From Chrysochromulina tobinii (Eukaryota > Haptophyta > Prymnesiales > Chrysochromulinaceae): 57,993 nucleotides of DNA. The notes under the pieces were generated by a model. It was not told where the DNA came from, ran no database searches, and was given only the letters and a program-made list of their open reading frames with translations. Shown one piece after another: positions 1 to 10,002 of this stretch. A program made the position numbers and the translations under genes. The stretch is taken from assembly GCA_001275005.1 (NCBI GenBank), contig JWZX01003334.1, positions 1 through 57,993 of the forward strand, read 5' to 3'. Position 1 is the stretch's first letter, and each line of letters starts with the position of its first letter.

Positions 1-544
1 AGCCCGGCCCATGGCCGGCTCCCGTGTGGGGCTGTTTGATAACCTCAACATCCCTATTCACAGAGATGCGCAGCACAGAGAAGACCGGCGGGTGTGAAGC
101 TGTGAGCACAATCTCGCATTGAGTAAAACGCGTCGCAATCTCCTCGAGATCCGGGTCACACGGTGGTCACACGCGTCTTTCAGGCTTCAAGCCGCGCATA
201 CAACCGGGTCACCGCGCTCACCACTCGACGTCCCGCGACTCTCTGTGTGACGAGAGTACTGACTCACAGGTCACGTCAAGGTGCCGCCATGCTTAGCCAT
301 GCTTAGCCATGCTTAGCCATGCTGTTGGCGTAATATCACTCACTCACACTGAGAGAGCCACGAGCATGTTGATCATGCGGTCTGACGTCGTCTTACGTCG
401 CATGTCACGTGTGGGGCCTTGGAGCCAAACACCACAGAAAACGCTCGCAGCACAATGCCTCAGTGCCGTACTTTGTACATGCGCTCCACAATAGACAGTT
501 TCTTCGTGATTGTGCGGGCCTGTTTCGCATCCAGCAACCCCATG
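1..544. other. Left-edge segment without a convincing gene
   Basis: No reading frame here has coding character. The only clear structure is a short tandem repeat of the 10-mer GCCATGCTTA at about 286-323. The segment lies downstream (3') of the PDZ protein, which is transcribed leftward, so it probably holds that gene's 3' untranslated region. It may also hold the end of a gene lying outside the window. Confidence 0.5.
286..323. repeat. Tandem 10-bp repeat (GCCATGCTTA, nearly four copies)
   Basis: The 10-base unit is repeated head to tail without mismatch for three full copies plus a partial fourth. It lies in noncoding sequence downstream of the PDZ gene. Nothing indicates a function. Confidence 0.85.
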
Positions 545-3500
545 TCAGTCCGCGGGCGTCGTGATGGTCGGTGGTGCCTCGACGAGCGCAGTCGAGGGCG
601 AGGAGGCGGCGTGTTCCACCCTCTGCAGTGGAAAGTCCCTCGCGACAGGGGCGATGCGCGGGCGGCCGCTGAGAGAGGAGGCGAGAGGAGAGGAGGACTG
701 CGCCCGTGAGGAGGACGGCGCCCGAGAGGCGCTCTGGCCGGGCGAGGTGCGTGGCCTGGCGGGAGAGGAGGGCGACTCGAAGGGGACGATCTCCCTGCTC
801 TCCCCCTCGACGTAGCCATCGCCTTCAGGAGGGGGACGACTCCCCATCAAACGACGGTCGGTTTCGGTGTAACGTGGGCGTGCGGGGGGAGAGGCCGCTT
901 TGGCCGACAGTGAGTACGTTGCCGAGCGTAAGACGAGCGGTGACCGTGGTTCGGCAGGGGGAGTAGGGGGAGTTCTTGCAAGGTTAGATGGAGAGGTCCG
1001 TGCCAAGGGGCTCGAGGCCAAAGAACGTGACGAGGGCGCGGGCAGCATGGCAGCCGGAGGGAGCGCGGCTGGAATGGGCTGCACGGGTATCAACCAACGG
1101 GCTGCATCCTCCCAGTCCGTGCAAAGAACCTTCAAATCCTCGACTGCGACGTCCTTGACTACTTCCACCGCCGCACGAACTGCGACCGTTGATCCGCCCC
1201 CCATTTGGAGCACGGTCGCAAACGCGTCGCTCTCGTTCTCGAAGAAGCGGATGTCGGCCGTACCGGCTTCGGAGTCGAAGCTGTCGACGACGATGAAGAG
1301 CGTCGAGCGAGTACTTGTGGTACGTCCCAAGCCTTCGAGGAAGATCATGGCCGCCGACGGTTTCATCACCCCTGTCACGCCCGGGCCGAGACGCACCTCG
1401 GGACGCTTCTTCGGAGACTTCCTCGCGCTCGGAGAGTCACCATTGGTCGGAGACGTCGGCAGCTTCAAGGCCAAGGACGAGCGCTGCTGCTCCTTTGCCC
1501 AATACTTTTTCTCCACACGTTCTTTGAAAAAGGCGAGGAATTCGTCACTCGTCGCGCCGAGCGAAATGTTGGCGTTGATCGTCTCGACAGTTACGCCCCA
1601 ACGCTTGAGTGCTCTCTCAACTGCAGAGCGGAGCAGCCCCCGGAAGGCATGGAGCTGTGGCCGCCTGAACGCGTTCTCCTCCACCGCATCCGAATCGATC
1701 CAGCGCTCGAGGCAGTCCTCCCACTCCTGTTCGGAGGCAGCCCGCGCGCGCAGAGCATCGGAGAGGGGCTGCGCCTCTGCGAGCGCCTTCTGAGCCTCCG
1801 CCAGGGCTTGCTGCCGGGCTTTCTTGGCCTCCTCCTCCTCCTTCTTTTTCTGAAATTTCTCCTCCGCCACCTTGAGCGCCCTCGCCTTCGGCCCCTCCAC
1901 TTTGGGCCTCTCTTTCACAGCCTTCTTCTCGGGGCTTAGGGGCGATTCCAATATGGGGTCCATCTTTGGCGGTGAGATGGGCCGTGAAAGCTGCATCCAT
2001 ACCTTTGCAAACTCGCGCAGGTCGACGTCGAGATGGCCGCGCTCTGAATCGGAGAGCTCAGAGATGACGGCATCCGCGCGCTCGTTGTCCACAGCGACAT
2101 CAAGCCACCGAAGGGCATCGCGCAGCTCCATGAGCGAGATCAAACCGCGATTGTGGCTGAACTTCCTGTAGGTCTGCAGCACGCGGGGTGGAATGGGAAT
2201 CTCCTCCTCAACCAGGGGCTCGTACGGCCAATGATAGGGGCTGGCAGTGAATCTGTTCGGTCCCGATGGGGAGACGAGGGAATCTTTGGCGCGTTGCTTT
2301 CGATTGCGTGCGGTGAGCTCGTTGAGCTTGAGTCCATACTTGCGCATGACCTTCTCAATCGTGCCGCGCTCCTGGTCATGGTCTCGCATCGAGCTGTCGC
2401 ACTTCTTGTACCAAGCAAACCCGAGGGCCAGCAGCAGGAAGGGTGTCGTGAATGAGATCAGGATGACCAGCCAGGGTTCCATCGGTGGCTTGGGCGGCGA
2501 CGCTGGGGGTTGCGTGGGTGGTGGCAGCGAGGGACCCGGAGGCTGCGGCGGTGGCGGCGGTGGCGGCAAGGGCGGCGGCGGTGGCAGCGAGGGCGGCGGT
2601 AGCGGCGGTGATGACGGTGGAGGAGGGGGTGGCGGCGGTGGCGGCGAGGGATGAACCCAAGGAGGCACCTCGGGAGGAGGCGGAGAGCTCGGCGGATCTG
2701 GTGGTGGAGACGGCGATGGCGGATCTGGTGATGGTGGAAACGGCGACGGCGGTGGAAACGGCGGTGACGGAGGCATTGGCGGCGGCAACATAGGCTGCGG
2801 CGCCAGGAGCTCCGGATGGGAGTACATCTCTGCGAAGGCCACCGCTCCCCCCAGCATGAGGAGGAGGCCCAGCACGTTGTACAGCTTCCCTCGGGCGAAC
2901 GCGCGAGCCCTCGCCTGCTCCTCCGCGAAGAGCTCCTGCCGGAGCTTCCTTGCGTGCTTGGTACGCATGGCGGACTCAATCGTGGTCGCCGCTCCGTTGC
3001 GCCTGTTCATCTCGTCGCGCTCTTTCGTCTCCCGCTCTTCTCGCTCCCTCTCCCTCGCCTTGGACTCCAAATAGGCACGCCTGAACTTGCGATCGCGAAT
3101 GCGCTTTTGGATCTGCTTCGTCGCCTCCACCTCATCCTCGTCGGCAACTAGCACCACGGAGCCGAGCCGCGACGCGAGCCTCAACCTGTCTTCCTCATTC
3201 AACGACTCGAGCGCCTGAGCTTGCAGGGCGTGGAGGAGCTGCATCGATGGCGACGAGGGGCTCCTCGCTGCAGCCCTCTTCTTGTCTTGCTCAGCGAATT
3301 CAACAAGGGACCTCTTCGTTGTGGTTGCCGCCGGGTCACCCGCGCAGGCGCGGCGTATCTCAATGACGAGGGTCGCGGAGCTCAGGATCTTCTGTCCCGC
3401 CTCAGCATGCCCTGCAGGCTTCTCGCCGTTGATCGTGAGGATTTCGTCACCGATGAGTATGCCCTCCTTCTCGCCCAGACTGCCTGGGTGAAAAGAGCAG

Positions 3501-4075
3501 ATGCGCGGCGTGCTCGTCCCCGTCATGATCAGGCCGAGCCGCTTCTCTGCGGCCTCCTTTTCGATTGTGAGCGTCACAATCAGCGGCACCGCCGTAGATG
3601 ACTCCGTTGCCGACTTCGCCGCCACCGGCTCCGCAGTCTCCTCGGACGTCGCTGGCGCCGTCACTGGTGCCTCTGAGGTGGCTGGTGATGGCGCTGGCGC
3701 TGGCTCAGGCACTGGCTCGGGCGCAGGCACAGGCGCAGGCCCCAGCGCGGGCGCGGATGCGGGCGCGGGCGCGATGTCCTCGGTGGCGAGGTCCATCATC
3801 TCCCAGAGGAGCGCCTGTGTGACGGCCGACGGCTGACCTGTCGGATCGGGCGACTTGGGCGTAGACGAAACACCCTTCTTGGATGGCGAACGTACCTTGC
3901 CTGGCGTCCCCTTGCCTCCCCCGACCAATGAGGACTTTCGCCCTGAGAAGAGCTCCATCCTGAGTGATTCGGGGCTGCCAGCACCCGCAGCCGCGGCAGC
4001 AGGCGGCGGAACTCGTCGCGATGAGCGCTTTGGTCCCCCGCGTTTTGCTTTATTTCGCGTCCTTGCGAGGGGCAA
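545..4075 (-). CDS. PDZ-domain membrane protein with proline-rich loop and EF-hand-like region
   Basis: A single open frame of 1,176 residues. In order: a basic, Ala/Pro-rich disordered N-terminus; a PDZ domain at about 164-245 with the GLIM-type carboxylate loop and a GILIGDEILTINGE stretch; a charged helix at about 320-390; a hydrophobic helix at about 397-418; an almost pure Pro/Ser spacer at about 425-530; a second hydrophobic helix at about 533-556; an EF-hand-like pair at about 638-705; then a Ser/Pro-rich tail. The two helices around the proline segment suggest an extracytosolic Pro-rich loop with both ends in the cytosol. PDZ domains bind C-terminal peptides, so this may be a membrane scaffold. 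The second EF-like loop lacks an ideal acidic pattern, so calcium binding is uncertain. The start is the first Met of the frame; no splice sites are needed. Confidence 0.82.
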   Translation of the reverse strand: MPLARTRNKAKRGGPKRSSRRVPPPAAAAAGAGSPESLRMELFSGRKSSLVGGGKGTPGKVRSPSKKGVSSTPKSPDPTGQPSAVTQALLWEMMDLATEDIAPAPASAPALGPAPVPAPEPVPEPAPAPSPATSEAPVTAPATSEETAEPVAAKSATESSTAVPLIVTLTIEKEAAEKRLGLIMTGTSTPRICSFHPGSLGEKEGILIGDEILTINGEKPAGHAEAGQKILSSATLVIEIRRACAGDPAATTTKRSLVEFAEQDKKRAAARSPSSPSMQLLHALQAQALESLNEEDRLRLASRLGSVVLVADEDEVEATKQIQKRIRDRKFRRAYLESKAREREREERETKERDEMNRRNGAATTIESAMRTKHARKLRQELFAEEQARARAFARGKLYNVLGLLLMLGGAVAFAEMYSHPELLAPQPMLPPPMPPSPPFPPPSPFPPSPDPPSPSPPPDPPSSPPPPEVPPWVHPSPPPPPPPPPPSSPPLPPPSLPPPPPLPPPPPPPQPPGPSLPPPTQPPASPPKPPMEPWLVILISFTTPFLLLALGFAWYKKCDSSMRDHDQERGTIEKVMRKYGLKLNELTARNRKQRAKDSLVSPSGPNRFTASPYHWPYEPLVEEEIPIPPRVLQTYRKFSHNRGLISLMELRDALRWLDVAVDNERADAVISELSDSERGHLDVDLREFAKVWMQLSRPISPPKMDPILESPLSPEKKAVKERPKVEGPKARALKVAEEKFQKKKEEEEAKKARQQALAEAQKALAEAQPLSDALRARAASEQEWEDCLERWIDSDAVEENAFRRPQLHAFRGLLRSAVERALKRWGVTVETINANISLGATSDEFLAFFKERVEKKYWAKEQQRSSLALKLPTSPTNGDSPSARKSPKKRPEVRLGPGVTGVMKPSAAMIFLEGLGRTTSTRSTLFIVVDSFDSEAGTADIRFFENESDAFATVLQMGGGSTVAVRAAVEVVKDVAVEDLKVLCTDWEDAARWLIPVQPIPAALPPAAMLPAPSSRSLASSPLARTSPSNLARTPPTPPAEPRSPLVLRSATYSLSAKAASPPARPRYTETDRRLMGSRPPPEGDGYVEGESREIVPFESPSSPARPRTSPGQSASRAPSSSRAQSSSPLASSLSGRPRIAPVARDFPLQRVEHAASSPSTALVEAPPTITTPAD

Positions 4076-4525
4076 GTTTGAAAAGTTGTTTAGTTTACAC
4101 CAAAGGGCATGTGTAACGCCTTGAGGAGATCAGCGGAATCCCGCAGAGCACGTTCACCGCGACGTGCGTCCAAACAAACTCCCCGCGGCACGGACGCGGC
4201 ACGCTCGAGCGGCACGCCTCTTCTCGGAGCCGGATGCGCTTCTGAGACTGAGTGTGCGCGTCGACAGCTCGCCACGACCGCTGACGGGTCGCGCAGTGCG
4301 CGCGCGCTCGGCCTTGCGCTTGTGTGACCGTCGCCGCCTCCCCCCACCACTGAGACACCGACGCGACTGCCCTCGCACCCGCCGCCGCGTACGGTAGTCG
4401 AACCGCCGCCACCGGCCGTTCGCGCCCGCTACAGCGCTCGCAAATTCGAGAGTCGCGTTCGCGGGCACGGGCTCCTCAGCGACCATGTACCAAGCACTGC
4501 GACCGATGCGCTCGTTACGCGCCTG

Positions 4526-6580
4526 TCACAGCTCATTCCGCATGTGCCCCGGAGCGTCCCCACGCGCCGCATCGGTAGCGGCTGCTGGCTTCATAGCATC
4601 GGCGAGGAGTCGAAACTCCTGCGGCTTGAGCAGTCTGCATGCATTTCCGCTGGGCACGCGGTCCGAGACGCGCATCACGTCACTCAGGCCGGCGGCGGCA
4701 GCGTTGCCTAGGAAGCTCGAGTCCCCAATGCCAAACTGCACGTCAGCGAGCGCTAAGCCGATGAAATCGGCGGCCACCTTGCGCGCTGCCTCGCCATCGT
4801 CCCTTGTCGAGTGCACTGCCCTGCCCGAGATTGTGAGCACACGCGCCGCCCCAAGGACGGCACGCGCGCGCGCCACGCCGTGCTCCGTGTCGGACGCGAC
4901 GAACACGTGTACACGACGCGCCGGGCCGGGCGTATCCGCGAGCTGCAGCGCCGCCTCGATTTGGTTCACAGAGCGATTCACACACGCGAGCTCCCTCTCG
5001 AGCCCCTCCACTCCGATGCGTTCGAACTTAGCCACGACGTCGGGGTCGTCGCCGTTGACGCACTCAACGCACTCGGATTGCATCGCCGCATCGCCTCGGC
5101 GCACCTGATGAGGGAGGCAATCAGAGGCCATCAGCATGCACTCAGAGGATTGCATCGCCGCGTCGCCTCGGCGCACATGGAGCCCGACCAGCACTGCGCT
5201 GCTCGCGCTCGCCGCCCCGCTCGCCGCCGTCGCTGCCGTTGGTCGGAGAGCTTCGACCACCTCCGCCAGCACCCTCGCATGCACCGTGTCGCTCAGCCGT
5301 CGTACGAGACAGCGAGGCCCTGACAGGTCAGTATGTCCCGCGATGAGCTCCGCCACCGTCGCACGCTCATTGCGCATAGTCGCATCCAGCGTGCCGTCCG
5401 CCCCAACAAAGTCAGCCGCGTACATATTGATCACCGAGGGCGATTGGAACATCAACGGCCCCGGGGGAAAGTAGTCGGCGAGCGGCGCGCCCGATTTGGC
5501 AATGTGCGTCCACCGGTTCCAACGGCTTTTGAGGATCTCGAGCGCCTCGTACGCGTTGCCGTCTTCGAGGGCGAGCACCCACTCGGAACCACGCCGGCTG
5601 CGGCGGCGGCTGCTGCTGCTGCGGCTGCGGCTGCGGCTGCTGCTGTTGCTCCTGTTGCTGCTGGCGCTGGTGCTGGTGCTGGTACTGCTGCCAGATTGAT
5701 CAGAGCCGTTAGCTTGCCGCTCAGCATAGCGCTCGACGACGTCATCCTCACCCGTGCTCGCCGGGGCACTTGCCACCGCACCCGTGCCCAAGCTGCCTTC
5801 GTCGCGCTCATTCGAGTCCTCGTCACCGTCGATCCGACGGCACCTGTACGGGGGCACTGTGCTCTTCACGAGCTTGGCCCGCGCGGCACGGCAAGCAAGG
5901 AAGTTGGACCAGCCTCGGCTCGAGGGTCGCGATGCCAAGGGGGCGGAGGCAACCGCGAGGGTGTGCGCGCCGTGCATGCGGTACACGGCCGCTGAAATCG
6001 AGTCGTCCGGACCAATGAGGGACCCATAACGATTGAAGACGGCTGCTTCGGCACGGAAGGCGACCGGTCTACCGAGCACGATGCCGAGCAGCAGAGTCAT
6101 CGCCTGCTCTTGCAGCACGTGCGCATAACCCGCACCGACCCGCGCACGCTCACGGTGCAGGATGAATGGCCGTGTGAGCTCGCCCTCAAAAGTCTGGATG
6201 TGCTCAAAGTGCCACGCAATCGCAGACTCGACACGGGCACACGAGCGTGCCCGGAGGCAGAAGCGCTCGAGGACAGGCAGCGCGTACGGCCCATCGCGAG
6301 GACACAGAGGCACACGATGCACGGGCAATGCGGCATCGGCCATGTGTTCGAGCGGTGATGTGTTCACTGATCGATCGTTGGAGTGCGCATTACGTTGCCA
6401 GTCATCAAAACCTCTTGCGCCCGGATGGCATGTGATAGCCTGAGTGCATCCACCGCACTCATGGGTGAGATTCCCATTAAGCGATGTGCACTCCTCAGCA
6501 CAGTGTGACTCGCACACAAGTTGACTTGAAGCGACGCTGGTGAGGAGAAGGCCAGCGTTTATGAAGGAAAGCATACGCAC
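4526..6580 (-). CDS. Secreted/Golgi fucosyltransferase-like protein (HxRRGD motif)
   Basis: A 684-residue protein with an N-terminal signal peptide or anchor (hydrophobic residues 5-20) followed by a short Cys-rich segment. The motif VGLHVRRGD at about 463-471 matches motif I of the alpha-1,2/alpha-1,6/O-fucosyltransferase superfamily, where the Arg contacts GDP-fucose. Near the C-terminus, a segment reading FVASDTE followed by ADVQFGIGDSSF fits the later conserved motifs of that superfamily. Between them is a low-complexity Ser/Arg tract (about 290-330) coded by CTG/CGG-type repeats. An in-frame duplication of about 24 codons creates a second VRRGD shortly after the first. It probably acts in the Golgi on glycans or proteins; the acceptor cannot be inferred. 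Family call moderate, secretory targeting good. Confidence 0.68.
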   Translation of the reverse strand: MRMLSFINAGLLLTSVASSQLVCESHCAEECTSLNGNLTHECGGCTQAITCHPGARGFDDWQRNAHSNDRSVNTSPLEHMADAALPVHRVPLCPRDGPYALPVLERFCLRARSCARVESAIAWHFEHIQTFEGELTRPFILHRERARVGAGYAHVLQEQAMTLLLGIVLGRPVAFRAEAAVFNRYGSLIGPDDSISAAVYRMHGAHTLAVASAPLASRPSSRGWSNFLACRAARAKLVKSTVPPYRCRRIDGDEDSNERDEGSLGTGAVASAPASTGEDDVVERYAERQANGSDQSGSSTSTSTSASSNRSNSSSRSRSRSSSSRRRSRRGSEWVLALEDGNAYEALEILKSRWNRWTHIAKSGAPLADYFPPGPLMFQSPSVINMYAADFVGADGTLDATMRNERATVAELIAGHTDLSGPRCLVRRLSDTVHARVLAEVVEALRPTAATAASGAASASSAVLVGLHVRRGDAAMQSSECMLMASDCLPHQVRRGDAAMQSECVECVNGDDPDVVAKFERIGVEGLERELACVNRSVNQIEAALQLADTPGPARRVHVFVASDTEHGVARARAVLGAARVLTISGRAVHSTRDDGEAARKVAADFIGLALADVQFGIGDSSFLGNAAAAGLSDVMRVSDRVPSGNACRLLKPQEFRLLADAMKPAAATDAARGDAPGHMRNEL
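5075..5176 (-). repeat. In-frame 72-bp-offset duplication inside the fucosyltransferase motif I
   Basis: A 30-base segment at 5075-5104 recurs at 5147-5176 with one mismatch. The offset is 72 bases (24 codons). On the minus strand both copies code for VRRGDAAMQS, so the donor-sugar motif is present twice. Confidence 0.85.
5590..5695. repeat. GCT/GCG-type trinucleotide-rich tract in coding sequence
   Basis: An imperfect run of GCTGCGGCG- and CTGGTG-type triplets codes on the minus strand for the Ser/Thr/Arg low-complexity region of the fucosyltransferase-like protein. The other frames give poly-Ala, poly-Leu and poly-Val and explain several spurious open frames. Confidence 0.75.
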
Positions 6581-6789
6581 TTTCGCCGAAAAGGTCAGCT
6601 CAGAACGACCTACGAGCTATTATTCATAGTCGTCATGGCCTTGAGAGTTGTGTTGTCGCTTCGCACACGCGATGAAATCGGAAATCACGATGAATTTCAT
6701 CCACTGCCTTTTTCTCCCACAGCGGCACAGCCTGTGTGTGCATGTCAAACCGCGAGTGCATGAGACTATCGTCCTCTCTGTGGCTCGGC

Positions 6790-7176
6790 TCACAAGGCAT
6801 CGATGCGTCGTTGGACCTCGGCTGCCTTGTCGAAGTCTCCCAGATCAAGCGCCCTATCCAGCTCGCCGAAGAGCGATTCTCTCCTCGCGCTCTTGAACGG
6901 GTTGAAGCCGGCGGTAGACTCCTTTTGCCGTTTGAGCTCTTCCGCCCTCTTCGCATTCGCCTCTTCGAGCGCCGCGTCCGCTGCCTCCTTGATATTCGCC
7001 GCTGCACCGAGAGCTTCCTGCCACCAGGCTTTCGGAGCCGCACGGCTTGCGAGCTCGTCCGCTTGCCTCTTGAGAGCCTTCTCCTTGAGCTCGAGTTGCT
7101 CCTTGGCTGCCCTCTCCGCGCGCGTCTCGGACGGCGCCGATGGCCCGGGGCTCAACGTCGACATTGGGTCGACCAT
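6790..7176 (-). CDS. Small coiled-coil protein with a UVR-like C-terminal motif
   Basis: A 128-residue, highly charged protein. Residues about 17-100 are rich in Ala, Glu and Lys and should form a helix or coiled coil. The last 25 residues (LDRALDLGDFDKAAEVQRRI) resemble the UVR motif, a short helical hairpin found in UvrB/UvrC and in plastid Clp-associated proteins. No targeting signal is obvious. It sits alone between the fucosyltransferase and cyclophilin genes, all on the same strand. The composition argues for a real gene, but the function is unknown and the UVR likeness rests on a short pattern. Confidence 0.6.
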   Translation of the reverse strand: MVDPMSTLSPGPSAPSETRAERAAKEQLELKEKALKRQADELASRAAPKAWWQEALGAAANIKEAADAALEEANAKRAEELKRQKESTAGFNPFKSARRESLFGELDRALDLGDFDKAAEVQRRIDAL

Positions 7177-7317
7177 GGACGTAACGTACGCTTGAAGCGG
7201 TTGTTTCCTCCACGTGTCCTGGTTCTTCCTGTGGGAAGACGAGACTCAACGTCCGCAGCGAAGGTGAGCGATAGGACTACCGTGTGTGCAAAACGCGGCG
7301 TGCATGCGGGGTGGAGA

Positions 7318-8208
7318 TTACCAGTCCTTCGACTCCTTATCTGCCCAACTGATGCCCTCCGGTGTGCTCGGACTCGCCAAAGTTGGACTCGGCTGCGAGG
7401 GCTCGGCCGGTCTACCTGCCGACTGTCGCGCTCGGTTCGGCGCTTCAGGTGCCGCCGTCGAGGCCGCCGCCGCTGCAGCCGCTGCCGCAACTGCTGCGCC
7501 ACTCGGCAAGCCCACCTGCACGCTGCTCACCTTGACCGGCGTGACTGGCCGGTCGTTCTGCGTGGGCACTTGCGAGATCGCGACCATGACATTGAAGCTC
7601 TCTTCGTCTATGCACTTGCCGAACACGGGATGTTTGCTGTCCCCCGGTGTGTACCAGTTCAGAACGTTGTTGTCGTTGACGTTCATGAAAAGCTGCGAGC
7701 CTCCCGAATTCGGCGCGCCTGTGTTCGCCATCGCAAGCGTCCCAGCGTCGTTCCGAATCTTAACTGTGAACTCATCTGGGATTGTGCCGCCAGTGCCGCG
7801 CGAGATAATGCTACCATCCCGAAGATTTGTAAAGCTGGATTCGTCAGTTGGCCCGCCTGTGCCCGCACGCGGATCGTCAGGGTCCTTGGCATACGGGCAC
7901 CCAAACTGTACCATAAATGACGGGATGACGCGGTGAAAGTGCAAGTTGTTATAGAAGCCCGACTCAGCTAGGTCTACAAAGTTGGAGACGGTGATGGGGC
8001 ACTCGCTGAGAAAGAGCTCACATCGGATGGTGCCCGCGCTGGTCGTGAAGGTGACGATGGGGTTCACTGACAAGGTTGACGGCGCGGTAGCACTTGGCAC
8101 GACGGCAGCAGGTTTCGCCTTACCAAAGGACTGGGCTGGTGGCGACGGCGTTTTCTGCGTGACTGCACGCCCAAACGTTTTCGGTGGCGGAGTTGGCGGC
8201 GACGCCAT
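7318..8208 (-). CDS. Cyclophilin-type peptidyl-prolyl cis-trans isomerase
   Basis: The protein, about 296 residues from the chosen Met (8208), contains one full cyclophilin domain. It starts at the segment reading VTFTTSAGTIRCELF and includes HFHRVIPSFMVQ (active-site Arg, Phe and Gln present), a GTGG loop and the NDAGTLAMANTGAPNSGGSQ core. It catalyses proline isomerisation. The divergence (FGCP rather than GGDP after the Gln) and the compact core resemble the PPIL3/PPIL1 group more than cytosolic CypA. A Thr/Pro-rich N-terminal extension and an Ala-rich C-terminal tail flank the domain. The frame stays open to 8562, but that extension holds a 30-bp tandem duplication and looks like leader DNA. 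An upstream Met near residue 88 of the long frame, before a weakly hydrophobic stretch, is an alternative start. Confidence 0.88.
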   Translation of the reverse strand: MASPPTPPPKTFGRAVTQKTPSPPAQSFGKAKPAAVVPSATAPSTLSVNPIVTFTTSAGTIRCELFLSECPITVSNFVDLAESGFYNNLHFHRVIPSFMVQFGCPYAKDPDDPRAGTGGPTDESSFTNLRDGSIISRGTGGTIPDEFTVKIRNDAGTLAMANTGAPNSGGSQLFMNVNDNNVLNWYTPGDSKHPVFGKCIDEESFNVMVAISQVPTQNDRPVTPVKVSSVQVGLPSGAAVAAAAAAAAASTAAPEAPNRARQSAGRPAEPSQPSPTLASPSTPEGISWADKESKDW

Positions 8209-8582
8209 CACAATTGATGTGTGTGTAAGCTGAAGCGCGCGCGTTGATGTGTGTGTAAGCTGAAGCGCGCACGAGAGAGCGGTAAGTACCGTGGCGTGCA
8301 TCGTGATGAAATTTGTAATTTCGAGCATCGTCCCATCGAGACTTCGATTTTTCACTTTTGGTACTGTACGGCGTTTTAGTGTACACCGATCGCATGCACA
8401 GCGATACATTTCACAAAGACAAACGTGCGCACATCGACATCCATAAACCCTGAAAGCCCCTCCTTCGCCACACACACAGTGACCGCAGACCACGCTCCGC
8501 TGCAGTCCCGAGGAGTCTCGCGCACGGTTTTGCACGCGCACCCTCGTATCGCACAGCCTCAAAAAGCCTCAATGCTCAAAGC
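8209..8582. other. Intergenic segment with a 27-bp direct repeat
   Basis: This lies between the cyclophilin start and the end of the Sec14-like gene. It contains two identical 27-base copies (8214-8240 and 8244-8270) offset by 30 bases, immediately upstream of the chosen cyclophilin ATG. The frame is open through the repeat, so it could belong to the cyclophilin N-terminus, but the peptide it would add has no recognisable feature. Confidence 0.6.
8214..8270. repeat. Two identical 27-bp direct repeats
   Basis: Copies at 8214-8240 and 8244-8270 are identical over 27 bases and sit head to tail just upstream of the cyclophilin ATG. They may form part of the 5' untranslated region or promoter. 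Confidence 0.9.
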
Positions 8583-10002
8583 TCAATCCTCATTCTCGTC
8601 GTAGGCGACGCGTGGCCTGTCTGCGGGGCCGAGTACCGTGGTCGAGGGCCCGCTCCCGCCCAGGAAGTTGACGAGAGTGCTGCGAAATGTGGCGACACGG
8701 AGATTCGGGTAGGGCACGGTGGGATGTGTGAGAGTATGACACACGGAAGGGCGGTCGATACGCGAATGTGAGCGCGCACTCTGGCGTGAAGGCGGTGGTG
8801 GCGAAAGGGCACTTGACGGCACTCTCTGTCAAGGTGTTGCGCGCCGAGCAGATACGAAACTTGGCGAGCGTCTTCGCGGGCATCACTCGCTTGGCGATGG
8901 GCCAAATCAAGTTGAGATAGGAGGGCACGTTGATGGCCACTGTGATCTGGAGCAACTGAGGGTAGTAGAGCTCCGAGTCCTTGGATGCGCGACCGAGGGC
9001 CTTGAAGAAACGCTTGTCGTTGTCCGTGAACTTGGACGAGTGCATGTCGAGACACGTCACCATCTTGACGAGGCGGCGCGTCCGGCGGGTGGCCTCGTCG
9101 CACATGAGGAAGAGCTGCTCCTTTTGGAAGTTCATCGACTCGACGACCTCATCCTCCGTGAAGAGATCCATGAGCTTCTTTACATTCGACTTCCCCGCGC
9201 GAATCAGCTGCACCGGCTCGTCCATGGTCGTGCGCTGACTGTAGACCTCGGCGATGCTGTACCGTAGCAGCGGCTGATATTTGGCATTGTCACCAGCGGC
9301 AGCACGTTCGAGGAGCTCCACGTTGGCGGCGCGATACGCGAGCGTGGCGCGCACGGCCTTCTCCGCGCCCTGATTGCCGTTGGAAAGGATAAAGCGCAGC
9401 AGCCAAATGTCGTCATAAGGCACGCGAGACCCAAGGTCATACTTGGACAAGTCTGTATCGGCAAGGGCCTCCCGCAGTGTCGCAATGGCGGCCGCGTTCG
9501 CAACGAGAAGTTCATCTACGTTTTTCTGCTCCCGTGTGAAGCCAAGCTTCTTGAAGGATGCACCCGGTGGCGCGCGCGGCCAATCGCTCGGAGTGACGGC
9601 TTTCGCCACGGGACACGAAACGGCTTCGGGCTCAGCGACGGACGCGGAAGACAGAACGGAGGACTTGAGGACAGGCTCATCCTCGGCCAGAGCGACGATG
9701 CTCTCGTGCACGGCATCAGTGGCGACCGGCTCTGGCTCAGTGGCTGCAGGTGGCGAGGTCTCGGGCGGAGATGAAGCAGCTGGTGCTGCCCACGCGTGGT
9801 GGTAAGGGCAGCCAGTAGGAGCAAGAGCACGTTCTGCTGAATTAGCGTCATCCACTTTGAGCATCGCCGCTGCCGCCAGCGCACTTTCCTCAGGGGGCGT
9901 GGGGTCAACCAGCACGACATCCATGGTAGAAGCGAGCTTCAAGGGAGCCGGTTCTGGAGAGGTCGGCTCTTGGACCGTCTCTTTCGACGAAGCGCATCCC
10001 AT
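8583..10002 (-). CDS. CRAL-TRIO (Sec14-like) lipid-binding protein with N-myristoylation motif
   Basis: The start at 10002 gives MGCASSKE, a textbook N-myristoylation plus palmitoylation signal, so it is preferred to the upstream Met at 10257. After about 150 acidic, Ala/Pro-rich residues come the CRAL-TRIO N-terminal helices (DDIWLLRFILSNG, with ARATLAYRAAN) and the lipid-binding core (VKMVTCLDMHSSKF, then LLQITVAINVPSYLNLIWPIAKRVMPAKTLAKF). Sec14 domains bind phosphatidylinositol or other lipids at membranes. Read straight through, the C-terminus turns into basic nonsense. In another frame the expected Sec14 ending VNFLGG appears, closing at 8583. A short intron therefore likely lies between about 8812 and 8680 (GTGCCC...TTTCGCAG, 133 nt, phase 2). 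The donor is my least certain point. Confidence 0.8.

Noticed and set aside
900-1793. Long plus-strand frame opposite the PDZ protein
   Set aside because: It is the complement of a clear coding region. High GC keeps antisense frames open; composition is Arg/Ser/Ala-rich without domains.
6736-7920. 394-residue plus-strand frame
   Set aside because: It runs antisense through the small coiled-coil gene and the cyclophilin, both better supported.
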